A stretch of DNA of 64,000 bases, from NCBI RefSeq assembly GCF_021044425.1, contig NZ_JAJNEC010000003.1:124001-188000 (forward strand), read 5' to 3'. Under the pieces are notes generated by a model. It was not told where the DNA came from and ran no database searches. It was given only the letters and a program-made list of their open reading frames with translations. This DNA is from Niabella pedocola. Lineage in GTDB: Bacteria; Bacteroidota; Bacteroidia; Chitinophagales; Chitinophagaceae. The first letter of the stretch is position 1. Every line of letters starts with the position of its first letter. Of this stretch, positions 8,484 to 16,914 are shown piece by piece. The translations under genes were made by a program, and so were the position numbers.

Positions 8484-9893
8484 ATGAAAAGATCTGGTTC
8501 ATTATTATTCAAATGGCTGTTTGGCCTGCTGGCGGTAATGGCGATGGCCCTTGCCTGCAAGAAAAAAGGTATTGTTGATCCTACAGGCGGAGCTCCTTAT
8601 AACCCGGCAGAAGAAGTGGTTGTAAAGGATTTCTTCCCGAAAACTGGAGGCAGCGGACAGCAGCTCGTGATTTACGGGGAGAATTTTGGAAACGACAAGT
8701 CCATCGTTTCCGTCAAAATAGGTGGCAAGGATGCTACCATAATTAATGTGCACGGCGATGCCATTTATTGTATTGTTCCTGACAAGGCTTATACAGGTGA
8801 GATACAGGTAACACTGGGAGCCGGGCAGGAGGTTGCGGTAGCAAAAGAAACGTTCAATTACCAGAAGAGAATGGTGGTAACTACCCTGGCCGGTAAGAAA
8901 GATCAGAGGGGCAATTACGATATAAAAGACGGCACGTTTAGCGATTGCGGAGGCTTTTTGAATCCTTCATGGCTCGTCTTCGATCCTAAGGACCCCAACC
9001 TGTTATATATGGGCCAGGACGGAGGAGATATAAGACTGCTGAACTTTAACAATAAAACAGTTACTACCCCCATTACGCGCGGCATGGGTGGTTGGGAGCG
9101 CATCCGGACAATCGCTTTTACGCCGGATCAGAACTATATGATTATTGCCAATGACCAGGGCGATGTGAATGGCAAGAGTACTTCCATCTTATCCCGGGCA
9201 ACTGGCTTCAAAGACCCGCAGGTGCTCACTTCCTATAAGCAATGTAACGGGGCCTCGATACATCCTGTAAACGGTGAACTGTATTTTAACAGCTATGAAA
9301 AAGGGCAGTTTTACAGGTTTGATCTGAACCGGTATATTGCCAATCATGACCTGGGTATTAAAGATTACCAGGAGCTGTTTAAGATCCAGGACAATAACTG
9401 GGAGTTTAATATTAACATTGCGCCAACCGGAGACTATGCTTATATCATTGTCATCAATCAGCAGTATATATTAAGAACCGATTATGACTGGAGCAACAAA
9501 ACTTTTACGCAGCCCTACGTGGTATGCGGGCAGCCGCGTTCGGCGGGATGGGTTGATGGTGTAGGCACAACGGCCAGATTATCGAATCCCTATCAGGGGG
9601 TATTTGTCAGGAATCCGGACTACGCAGGGAAAAAAGATGAGTATGATTTTTATTTCACCGAGCAAAACAATCATGATATCCGTATCCTCACGCCCCAGGG
9701 AAAAGTGACCACTTTTGCGGGAAGAGGCAGCTCCAGTATTAATCCTGATCCGTTTGGCTATATTGATGGCGGACTGCGCACAGAAGCCCGCTTTGACCGG
9801 CCGGAAGGATTGGCCTATGATTCGGTAAACCATGTGTTTTATGTGGGCGACTGGATGAATCGTTGTGTTAGAAAAATCTCATTGGAAAACTAA
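8484..9893 (+). CDS. Surface lipoprotein with IPT/TIG domain and NHL-like propeller
   Basis: This 469-residue protein starts at ATG 8484 (MKRSGSLLFKW), giving a lipoprotein signal with Cys25 in the MALAC lipobox; an upstream start at 8460 would lengthen it without improving the signal. Residues about 50-130 form an IPT/TIG immunoglobulin-like fold (FFPKTGGSGQQLVIYGENFG). The remainder resembles NHL/SMP-30-type propeller repeats, ending with FDRPEGLAYDSVNHVFYVGD. Such IPT-NHL lipoproteins are frequent in Bacteroidota utilisation loci as candidate surface glycan-binding or accessory proteins. It is the first gene of the SusCD operon, only 3 bases from the SusC frame. The exact ligand is unknown. 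Confidence 0.8.
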   Translation: MKRSGSLLFKWLFGLLAVMAMALACKKKGIVDPTGGAPYNPAEEVVVKDFFPKTGGSGQQLVIYGENFGNDKSIVSVKIGGKDATIINVHGDAIYCIVPDKAYTGEIQVTLGAGQEVAVAKETFNYQKRMVVTTLAGKKDQRGNYDIKDGTFSDCGGFLNPSWLVFDPKDPNLLYMGQDGGDIRLLNFNNKTVTTPITRGMGGWERIRTIAFTPDQNYMIIANDQGDVNGKSTSILSRATGFKDPQVLTSYKQCNGASIHPVNGELYFNSYEKGQFYRFDLNRYIANHDLGIKDYQELFKIQDNNWEFNINIAPTGDYAYIIVINQQYILRTDYDWSNKTFTQPYVVCGQPRSAGWVDGVGTTARLSNPYQGVFVRNPDYAGKKDEYDFYFTEQNNHDIRILTPQGKVTTFAGRGSSSINPDPFGYIDGGLRTEARFDRPEGLAYDSVNHVFYVGDWMNRCVRKISLEN

Positions 9894-9896
9894 AAT

Positions 9897-12800
9897 ATGA
9901 TTGCTATGAAGAAATTGCTGATGAAAAAATTTACTGTTTTTTTCTTCCTGTTTTTTACCGTGACGACGGCCTTTTCCCAAAATGAGCGGATGACTATTCA
10001 TGGAAAAATAAGCGATAAGGAAAGCGGAGCGCCTTTGTCGGGTGTAAGCATCTCGGTAATTAACTCGGCCGGGCTGGGTACGTTTTCAACAAAAGAAGGA
10101 GTATACACCATTAAAGTGGAAGCCTATCACAAACTATTGTTCTCGTATGTTGGCTATGACACGGTAGAAGTGCAGATAACCGATCAGGACAACGTGAATG
10201 TTTTGATGCAAAGATCGAATAAAAGCGTTATGGACGAGATTGTTGTTACAGGTACCCGCCTTGAGAAAAAGATTAATGTTACCGGAGCCATTACTACGGT
10301 TGATATGGAAGCCATCAGGAAATCGGCCCCAAGTGCCAGCATCGTCAATTCATTGGCGGGCAATGTGCCGGGAATTATGGCTATGCAGACTTCCGGACAG
10401 CCCGGAAAAGATATCTCGAACTTCTGGATCCGGGGCATCTCTACATTTGGAGCCAACAATAGCGCCCTGGTGCTGATCGATGGATTTGAAAGAGACATTA
10501 ATGAGGTGAACATTGACGATATTAAATCCATTTCTATACTTAAGGATGCCTCTGCTACGGCAATGTATGGATCTAAAGGAGCAAATGGTGTGGTTTTGAT
10601 TACGACAAAGCACGGAATCGTTGGTAAAACCAATATCAACGCCAAGGTGGAATCATCTTATAACGCCCGTACCATTACTCCTGAGTTTGTTGACGGGAAC
10701 ACCTACGCCCATTTAATTAATGAAGCGCAGATAACACGGAATCGTGCTCCCATATATAGTCCTGTTGAGCTGGAATTATTACGTTTAGGCCTAGATCCGG
10801 ATTTGTATCCGAATGTGGATTGGTCTCGCCAGCTGTTAAAAGACGGAGCTATGACCTATAACGCGAATCTGAACCTGAGCGGGGGCGGTACCACGGCCCG
10901 GTATTTCGTATCAGGTGCTTACCTGGATGAGAAAGGTATGTATAAAACAGACGATGCGATAAGAAACGATTATAATACGAATGCCGATTATAAAAAATGG
11001 ACCTACAGGCTCAATACGGATGTGAATGTAACCAGAACGACGATACTGAAACTGGGCGTATCGGGCTCCCTGAGAAAAAGGAACAGTCCCGGTTTGGGAG
11101 ATGCGGATGTGTGGGGAGAGCTGTTTGGCTATACGGCCGTTCGCACGCCTATCTATTATTCTAACGGGTATGTGCCTGCTGTGGGTACCGGCAATAAAAC
11201 CAATCCCTGGGTGGCGGCCACTCAAACCGGTTATAATGAAACATGGGAAAATAATATTCAAACAAATCTTACGGTAAACCAGGATCTGAACTTTATAACA
11301 AAGGGGCTAAGATTTGAGGGTAGTTTTGGCTATGATACCTATAATTCCAGCACGATCGAACGTCGTAAGTGGCCGGAGCAATGGCGGGCAGAACGGCATA
11401 GAGATGCTGCCGGTAACCTGGTTTTTACCAACATATCCGGCCCAAGCGAACTGCAGCAGTCAAGCAGCTCCAATGGCAGCCGCAGGGAATTTCTTATCGC
11501 GTTGCTCACGTATGGCCGCACTATAAAAAATGATCATAATATAGGAGTGGATATGCGGTATACGCAGGAGGCCAATACCTTCACGCAGAATCTGGGAACT
11601 GATATTAAAAACGGTATCGCAAAGAAAAACCTGGGGGTTGCCGGCCAGGTATCCTATAACTGGAGAAATAGGTACTATGCCAATTTTAATTTCGGCTATA
11701 CAGGATCGGAAAATTTTAGCCCCGGGCATCAGTTCGGTTTCTTTCCCGCAGGTTCAGTAGCATGGAATATTGCTGAAGAGGGCTTTATTAAAGATCACTT
11801 AAAATGGATCAATTTCTTCAAGATCCGCTATTCTTATGGTAAGGCGGGTAATGATAACCTGGGAAATAACCGGTTCCCGTATTTATATACGATCGCAGAG
11901 GGGCTGGGCGGATATGAATGGGCCGAATATGGAAACAATAAGGGCTACGGAGGCTTAGGGTTTACCCAGGTAGCATCGCCGTATGTAACCTGGGAAGTTG
12001 CAACCAAACAAGACGTTGGTCTGGATCTGTCGCTTTGGAAAGATCAATTTTCTATGACGGTTGATGCCTTTAAGGATGAGCGCACAGGCATTTATATGCA
12101 AAGAAACTTCTTACCTGGTTATGTGGGCCTTACCAGTGTGCCAAGTGCAAATGTAGGGGCTGTACGTTCTATGGGCATCGACGGAAATGTTACATTGAAG
12201 CATGATTTTAATGCAGTAAATGTAACCCTGCGTGGTAATATAACTTACAGCAAAAATGAAATACTGGAGCGGGATGAACAGCAAAGTGTATATCCCTATC
12301 AGATGCAAAAAGGATACCGTGTTAATCAAACAAGAGGGTTGATTGCCTTAGGACTGTTTAAAGATTATGAAGATATCAGGAACAGCCCTACGCAGACGTA
12401 TGGCGTCTATCAGCCCGGCGATATTAAATATAAAGATGTGAACGGGGATGGTATAATCAATGATGATGATATCGTTGCCATAGGCTCAACCAGCACCCCG
12501 AATTTGATATATGGCATGGCTGCTTCCGTTAGTTGGAAGGGGTTGGATGTGGGGATACGGTTTCAGGGCGCAGGCGAATCCAGTTTCTTTATATATGGAA
12601 AAACAGTTTATGCGTTCAGTGAAGGCGAATGGGGTAACATTTTGAAAGGGATGGTTGAAAACCGATGGATATCGGCAGATATTTCCGGAGATCCGGCAAC
12701 CGAAAATACCAATGCACCCTACCCGAGGTTAAGTTATAACGGAAATGGCAATAACTATCGCAATTCATCCTATTGGCTGCGGAACGGGGCTTATTTAAGG

Positions 12801-13004
12801 ATCAAAAATGTGGATATTGGCTATACGCTTCCGAAACAAATACTCAATAAAATACATATGAGCAGTTTGCGCGTGTATTGTTTGGGTACTAATTTATTAA
12901 CCTGGGCGCCTTTCAAATTATGGGATCCGGAAACAACAGACCCAAGAGGCGAAACCTATCCTTTATCCAAGTCGGTTACTGTTGGACTAACAATCGGTTT
13001 ATAA
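9897..13004 (+). CDS. SusC/RagA family TonB-dependent outer-membrane transporter
   Basis: This 1035-residue protein is a SusC-type TonB-dependent transporter that imports oligosaccharides across the outer membrane with its SusD partner. It shows a signal peptide (ending TTAFSQ), a carboxypeptidase-regulatory-like domain (about 30-110, ISDKESGAPLSGVSI), a TonB box/plug start (DEIVVTGTRLEKK), a plug domain with the SusC signature (SILKDASATAMYGSKGANG) and a long beta-barrel ending in a hydrophobic strand (VTVGLTIGL). Start could be 9897 or the in-frame ATG at 9906 (MKKLLMKKF); the second gives a more typical signal peptide and 12 rather than 3 bases of spacing. No extra STN domain is present, so it is not a transducer for anti-sigma signalling. 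It is co-transcribed with SusD. Confidence 0.95.
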   Translation: MIAMKKLLMKKFTVFFFLFFTVTTAFSQNERMTIHGKISDKESGAPLSGVSISVINSAGLGTFSTKEGVYTIKVEAYHKLLFSYVGYDTVEVQITDQDNVNVLMQRSNKSVMDEIVVTGTRLEKKINVTGAITTVDMEAIRKSAPSASIVNSLAGNVPGIMAMQTSGQPGKDISNFWIRGISTFGANNSALVLIDGFERDINEVNIDDIKSISILKDASATAMYGSKGANGVVLITTKHGIVGKTNINAKVESSYNARTITPEFVDGNTYAHLINEAQITRNRAPIYSPVELELLRLGLDPDLYPNVDWSRQLLKDGAMTYNANLNLSGGGTTARYFVSGAYLDEKGMYKTDDAIRNDYNTNADYKKWTYRLNTDVNVTRTTILKLGVSGSLRKRNSPGLGDADVWGELFGYTAVRTPIYYSNGYVPAVGTGNKTNPWVAATQTGYNETWENNIQTNLTVNQDLNFITKGLRFEGSFGYDTYNSSTIERRKWPEQWRAERHRDAAGNLVFTNISGPSELQQSSSSNGSRREFLIALLTYGRTIKNDHNIGVDMRYTQEANTFTQNLGTDIKNGIAKKNLGVAGQVSYNWRNRYYANFNFGYTGSENFSPGHQFGFFPAGSVAWNIAEEGFIKDHLKWINFFKIRYSYGKAGNDNLGNNRFPYLYTIAEGLGGYEWAEYGNNKGYGGLGFTQVASPYVTWEVATKQDVGLDLSLWKDQFSMTVDAFKDERTGIYMQRNFLPGYVGLTSVPSANVGAVRSMGIDGNVTLKHDFNAVNVTLRGNITYSKNEILERDEQQSVYPYQMQKGYRVNQTRGLIALGLFKDYEDIRNSPTQTYGVYQPGDIKYKDVNGDGIINDDDIVAIGSTSTPNLIYGMAASVSWKGLDVGIRFQGAGESSFFIYGKTVYAFSEGEWGNILKGMVENRWISADISGDPATENTNAPYPRLSYNGNGNNYRNSSYWLRNGAYLRIKNVDIGYTLPKQILNKIHMSSLRVYCLGTNLLTWAPFKLWDPETTDPRGETYPLSKSVTVGLTIGL

Positions 13005-13020
13005 TATAAAACGTATTTTG

Positions 13021-15069
13021 ATGAAAAAAATAACAACCATATCCATTTTTATTGCGGTGGTGACGCTGTTGATTTCTTGCAAAAAATATTTGAATACCGA
13101 TCAGTATTTTAAAGATCGGATGACGTTAGATAAATCATTTAATAATGAAAAGTACATTGAAGAATGGTTGGCAAACTCCTTCTCCTACATTACCGAGATA
13201 AATGCCGATGTGGCAAGTAAAGGCTACGAGCCATTTAACTTTGGCGATGATATGTATTACGGCGACAGGGATGGAGCGTATGACCCACAGAATGCCAACT
13301 CTTTGAATTATAACAAATTTAGTCTTGGCAATTATCACGAGGGGGATGTTCAGTCCTGGGCCAAGTGCTTCCAGGGAATCCGGAGCGCTTCTATATTTAT
13401 ACAAAATATTGATCAATCTACCGTAATAGACGCGGTTAAGAAAGCGGATTATAAGGCGCAGGCCCGGTTCTTACGCGCTTATTGTTACTGGCTTTTGCTC
13501 AGGAAGTACGGACCCGTTCCTATTCTTCCCGATGATGGAGTGGATTATACAGACAGTTATGCCGATTTGGCTTTGCCCAGGAATTCTTATGAACAATGCG
13601 CTGAATATATTGGCAAAGAAATGGCGCTGGCGGCCAGGGATCTGCCACAGAACCGTGGTCAATTGGCGATAGCCCGGCCAACCAAAGGTGCCGCATTGGC
13701 AACCCGTGCCAAAGTGTTTTTGTATGCGGCGAGCCCGTTGATGAATGGAGGCAAGCTGAGTATGGATTATAAAACACAATTAGTAGATGATAAAGGCACG
13801 CCGCTGCTTTCACTTACATATGACGAACAAAAATGGGCCAGGGCAGCCGCTGCGGCAAAAGATGTGATGCAGTTGGGGGTTTATTCCCTGTTTGTTTCGC
13901 CCTATAAATCGTCGGGCACTATAACCCATCCTGCTACAATTGCCCCCCCGTATAACGCAGCGTATTCGGATAAACCATGGCCTGAAGGATGGGCTGATAT
14001 AGACCCATTCGATTCTTATCGTGCCCTTTTTGACGGCGAGGTGCCTGCTTCTTCCAACCCCGAGCTGATTTTTACACGGGGGCAGAATCAATCCTCCGAA
14101 GGTATAAATGTGATGGTGGCGCACCAATTACCCCGCATCGCCTCCGGTTGGAACACACATGGTTTAACATTAAAACAGTGCGATGCTTATTATATGAGCG
14201 ACGGTGCCGATGTGCCGGGGAAAGGGATGGAGTATGGAGGAGGAGATGGCAGCCAGCGGGTAGGAGGTTTTGTAACCGATCAGGATGTTACAAGTGGGAA
14301 ATATAAGCCCCTGGCGTCCGGTGTTTCCTTGCAATTTGCGAACAGGGAACCGAGATTTTATGCTTCGGTAGCCTATAATGGGAGTGTATGGCACCTCACC
14401 AATGAGTCGCAGGTCAATAACAGGGAAAAACAGGTTTTTTATTATCGGGGGTCGGGTAATGGTTATACCAACACGATGTTTTGGCTAAGAACCGGTATCG
14501 GGGTAATGAAATATGTAAATCCGCAGGATACTTATGAAAATGGAAATTTGAGTAAGGTTGTACCAAAGTATGAGCCGGCCATTCGCTATGCAGATATATT
14601 ATTGGCCTACGCCGAATCTTTAAACGAGTTAAACGGTTCATATTCGATACCCAGCTGGGACAGCTCGGCGGTTTATACCATTGCCAGGGACGTTGATGAA
14701 ATGCGCAAAGGAATCAGGCCTGTGCGGATCAGGGCTGGGGTGCCCGACTATGCCGGTACCATCTATACAAGCAGCGCTCAATTGCGCACCGCTATAAAAC
14801 GTGAGCGGCAAATTGAATTGATGGGTGAACAGCAACGGTATTATGATTTGCGCAGATGGGAAGATGCGGCTACAGAGCTAACCCTTCCTATATATGGCTA
14901 CAATACGCTTATGACCGCAACGCAAAGAGATTTATTTCATCAGCCCGTGGCAGCCTTTGCGCTTCAAAGCACCTTCGCATCCAAAATGTATTTTTGGCCT
15001 ATTGCAATCGATGAATTGAGGCGGGATGCCCGTTTAACACAAAATCCGGGCTGGCAAACTTATAAATAA
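13021..15069 (+). CDS. SusD/RagB family nutrient-binding outer-membrane lipoprotein
   Basis: This 682-residue protein is the lid partner of the upstream SusC. It starts at ATG 13021 (a TTG directly precedes it) with a lipoprotein signal whose Cys20 follows VTLLIS. The body is the alpha-helical TPR-rich SusD fold: an N-terminal region containing RFLRAYCYWLLLRKYG, the segment ALATRAKVFLYAASPL, and the C-terminal RERQIELMGEQQRYYDLRRW typical of RagB/SusD. It is longer than the common 500-600 residues, with a loop-rich middle (about 270-480). It sits 16 bases after susC and 15 bases before the SusE-like gene. SusD binds the glycan at the cell surface and delivers it to SusC. Ligand is not predictable by eye. 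Confidence 0.93.
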   Translation: MKKITTISIFIAVVTLLISCKKYLNTDQYFKDRMTLDKSFNNEKYIEEWLANSFSYITEINADVASKGYEPFNFGDDMYYGDRDGAYDPQNANSLNYNKFSLGNYHEGDVQSWAKCFQGIRSASIFIQNIDQSTVIDAVKKADYKAQARFLRAYCYWLLLRKYGPVPILPDDGVDYTDSYADLALPRNSYEQCAEYIGKEMALAARDLPQNRGQLAIARPTKGAALATRAKVFLYAASPLMNGGKLSMDYKTQLVDDKGTPLLSLTYDEQKWARAAAAAKDVMQLGVYSLFVSPYKSSGTITHPATIAPPYNAAYSDKPWPEGWADIDPFDSYRALFDGEVPASSNPELIFTRGQNQSSEGINVMVAHQLPRIASGWNTHGLTLKQCDAYYMSDGADVPGKGMEYGGGDGSQRVGGFVTDQDVTSGKYKPLASGVSLQFANREPRFYASVAYNGSVWHLTNESQVNNREKQVFYYRGSGNGYTNTMFWLRTGIGVMKYVNPQDTYENGNLSKVVPKYEPAIRYADILLAYAESLNELNGSYSIPSWDSSAVYTIARDVDEMRKGIRPVRIRAGVPDYAGTIYTSSAQLRTAIKRERQIELMGEQQRYYDLRRWEDAATELTLPIYGYNTLMTATQRDLFHQPVAAFALQSTFASKMYFWPIAIDELRRDARLTQNPGWQTYK

Positions 15070-15084
15070 TTAAAACATTTACGA

Positions 15085-16062
15085 ATGAAAAAGATAGCTG
15101 CATTCCTATCCATCCTGTTTGTTTTCGGGTGTATAGCTTGTAATAAGGATTGGGGTTCTGAACAATTTGAGCATTATGTTTCCTTCAAAGCACCGTTAAA
15201 CAGCGATGATGTTACGCCTGTTTATATCCGCTACAAGCCGGACGGTGTTGTTAATTATCAATTACCGGTAATCGTTAGTGGTTCCACCAACAACGACAAT
15301 AATTTACTGGTGCATATCGGGGTTGACCCCGATACCCTGAGTGCCTTCAACAACGCGAATTTTCAAAACAGAACAGACCTTTATTACAAAGAGTTAACAA
15401 GTCAGTATTTTACGATTCCTGATACCGTGTCCATACCAAAAGAGGCAAATACCAGCACGGTAAACATCGGGTTCTCACTTAAAAATATTGATCTGGTAAA
15501 CAAATGGATACTTCCGCTGACCATTCAGCCTTCAACCGGTTACACGCCCAACCCAAGAAGGAATTATTCGAAAGCATTATTGAGGATCGTACCGTTTAAT
15601 GATTATTCAGGCATTTACAGCGGCACGGCGCTCAAAATTTATTTAAAAGGAGAGGAAAACGGATCCGCAATCGTGAAGAGCGAAATAGAGGCGTATGTTG
15701 TTGACGAAAATTCAGTTTTTTTCTACGCCGGTACTGTAGATGAAAATAAAACCGATAGAAGGTATTATAAAATATACGCCCATTTTGATGATCAGACCAA
15801 GGCCGTTACGCTTAGTTCTGATAACCCTGCCATGAAGTTAAATGTAAATCAAAAAATTTATTATACTGTTGAAGATGTTAAAGATGAGCTTCAGCCCTAT
15901 CTGGTTCACCGGTATGTTACCATCAATAATATTGATTACAATTTTACCGATTATACATCGGCAACCAATGCGTCCATCGATTATACCGTTCGTGGATCGT
16001 TGATCATGGAAAGAAAGATCAATACACAGATACCGGATGAAGATCAGGCAATCCAGTGGTAA
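15085..16062 (+). CDS. SusE-like surface lipoprotein (DUF1735/DUF4973 type)
   Basis: This 325-residue lipoprotein has a signal sequence with two nearby cysteines (C16 and C19 in FGCIACNK). The architecture matches Bacteroidota proteins with an N-terminal DUF1735-like beta-sandwich and a C-terminal DUF4973-like domain. Recognisable features are the sentence-like sandwich segments (YVSFKAPLNSDDVTPVYIRY; LKNIDLVNKWILPLTI) and the C-terminal NDYSGIYSGTALKIYL region. Such proteins occupy the SusE/F position and probably help capture glycans at the surface. It is the fourth gene of the IPT-SusC-SusD operon, 15 bases behind susD. Domain names are assigned from memory of the families and the function is inferred from position. 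Confidence 0.75.
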   Translation: MKKIAAFLSILFVFGCIACNKDWGSEQFEHYVSFKAPLNSDDVTPVYIRYKPDGVVNYQLPVIVSGSTNNDNNLLVHIGVDPDTLSAFNNANFQNRTDLYYKELTSQYFTIPDTVSIPKEANTSTVNIGFSLKNIDLVNKWILPLTIQPSTGYTPNPRRNYSKALLRIVPFNDYSGIYSGTALKIYLKGEENGSAIVKSEIEAYVVDENSVFFYAGTVDENKTDRRYYKIYAHFDDQTKAVTLSSDNPAMKLNVNQKIYYTVEDVKDELQPYLVHRYVTINNIDYNFTDYTSATNASIDYTVRGSLIMERKINTQIPDEDQAIQW

Positions 16063-16139
16063 GCGTTGCTACCGGAAGGAGACCTGCTATTTCCCCGGGG
16101 AGGCGGGCGTTGAAAGGCAAGGCATCCGGTAACATTGGC

Positions 16140-16172
16140 TTTGTGAGGAGATGCAGAATTTTGCTATCTTCA
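16140..16172 (+). promoter_or_regulatory. Possible promoter for the DUF4488 gene
   Basis: TTTG at 16140-16143 is followed after 21 bases by TATCTTCA at 16165-16172, a partial match (6 of the 8 consensus positions) to the Bacteroidota -33/-7 pattern. It sits in the 144-base gap before the DUF4488 gene, which suggests that gene may have its own promoter. Confidence 0.3.
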
Positions 16173-16206
16173 GATTCGAAGTGTACAGTAGTTGATAAAA
16201 TAGTAT

Positions 16207-16638
16207 ATGAAAAAATATCCGTTCCTTGTGTTGCTATTTGCCGGGCTTTTATATTTTAAGCGTGCTACTTCCCAGGGAAAAACAACAGCGCAGTTCTGGG
16301 GCGTTTGGGAGTTGAAGGAGCGAAAAATGCGGGGACAGCCGGCGTTCACCCCCGTAAGGCCGGGGCAATACAAGCTGTTTACCAATGATGGCAGCATGCA
16401 ATTATTCCAGGTGACCGATAAAGGCACTTTTATTACCTCTTACGGAACCTACCGGTTGTTATCAGATTCAACGTTTGAAGAATCATTTACAAAATCGGTT
16501 TATTTTTCTAACCCCAAACCAGGTATTACCGGTTTCAGATTTTTAACCCCTGAAAAAATGAATTCAAGATTTGGAGAACCCGGTGCGTATAATGAGGAAA
16601 TATGGGTTCGGATCCCTTATGCAGGTGATGCAAAATAA
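16207..16638 (+). CDS. Exported DUF4488-like protein
   Basis: This 143-residue protein has a Sec signal peptide (MKKYPFLVLLFAGLLYF, likely cut near ATSQG). The mature part looks like the DUF4488 family: a WGVWELKER start, an alternating strand pattern (KLFTNDGSMQLFQVTDKGTF) and a C-terminal EEIWVRIPY. These proteins resemble small lipocalin-like barrels and are found in or beside Bacteroidota utilisation loci; biochemical function is not known. It lies 144 bases behind the SusE-like gene, so it may be a separate transcription unit, and is followed by an inverted-repeat structure that may end the transcript. Confidence 0.65.
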   Translation: MKKYPFLVLLFAGLLYFKRATSQGKTTAQFWGVWELKERKMRGQPAFTPVRPGQYKLFTNDGSMQLFQVTDKGTFITSYGTYRLLSDSTFEESFTKSVYFSNPKPGITGFRFLTPEKMNSRFGEPGAYNEEIWVRIPYAGDAK

Positions 16639-16652
16639 CGGCAGACTGTCTT

Positions 16653-16738
16653 GGCGGCAGCGGCTGTATCAAAAGCCGCCTAAGCGTATAAGATCCTGCT
16701 GAACCTGATTCAGCAGGATCAAAACGCCTTTTGATACA
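16653..16738. repeat. Nested and competing inverted repeats after the PUL lipoprotein genes
   Basis: Three arm pairs overlap here. The outer pair TGTATCAAAAG (16665-16675) and CTTTTGATACA (16728-16738) is perfect over 11 bp. Inside it GATCCTGCTGAA (16692-16703) and TTCAGCAGGATC (16709-16720) form a perfect 12-bp stem with a 5-base loop. A third pair, GGCGGC (16653-16658) with GCCGCC (16675-16680), shares sequence with the outer arm, so the two folds would compete. There is no long T-run directly after the stems. It may be a transcript end or 3' stabiliser for the upstream genes, or a small repeat element. Confidence 0.6.
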
Positions 16739-16827
16739 AACGCCTGATTTTTGAATGGCGCGTGTATCGATTTTTTTAATGTTGTTTCCTGAGCGGAGGG
16801 AGCAAAGGATGGATACAATTTCGTTTG

Positions 16828-16835
16828 TACATTTG
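16828..16835 (+). promoter_or_regulatory. -7 element TACATTTG upstream of the sulfatase gene
   Basis: TACATTTG is a perfect match to the Bacteroidota TAnnTTTG -7 element and ends 79 bases before the GTG start of the sulfatase. No convincing TTTG -33 box is present at the usual spacing. Confidence 0.5.
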
Positions 16836-16914
16836 TGTTGTTTTATGTGCCTCGCCATGTAAGGAAGTCCTCGATACGATGTGCTTGTGTTTTTTAATTA
16901 TTGAATAGAAAGCA

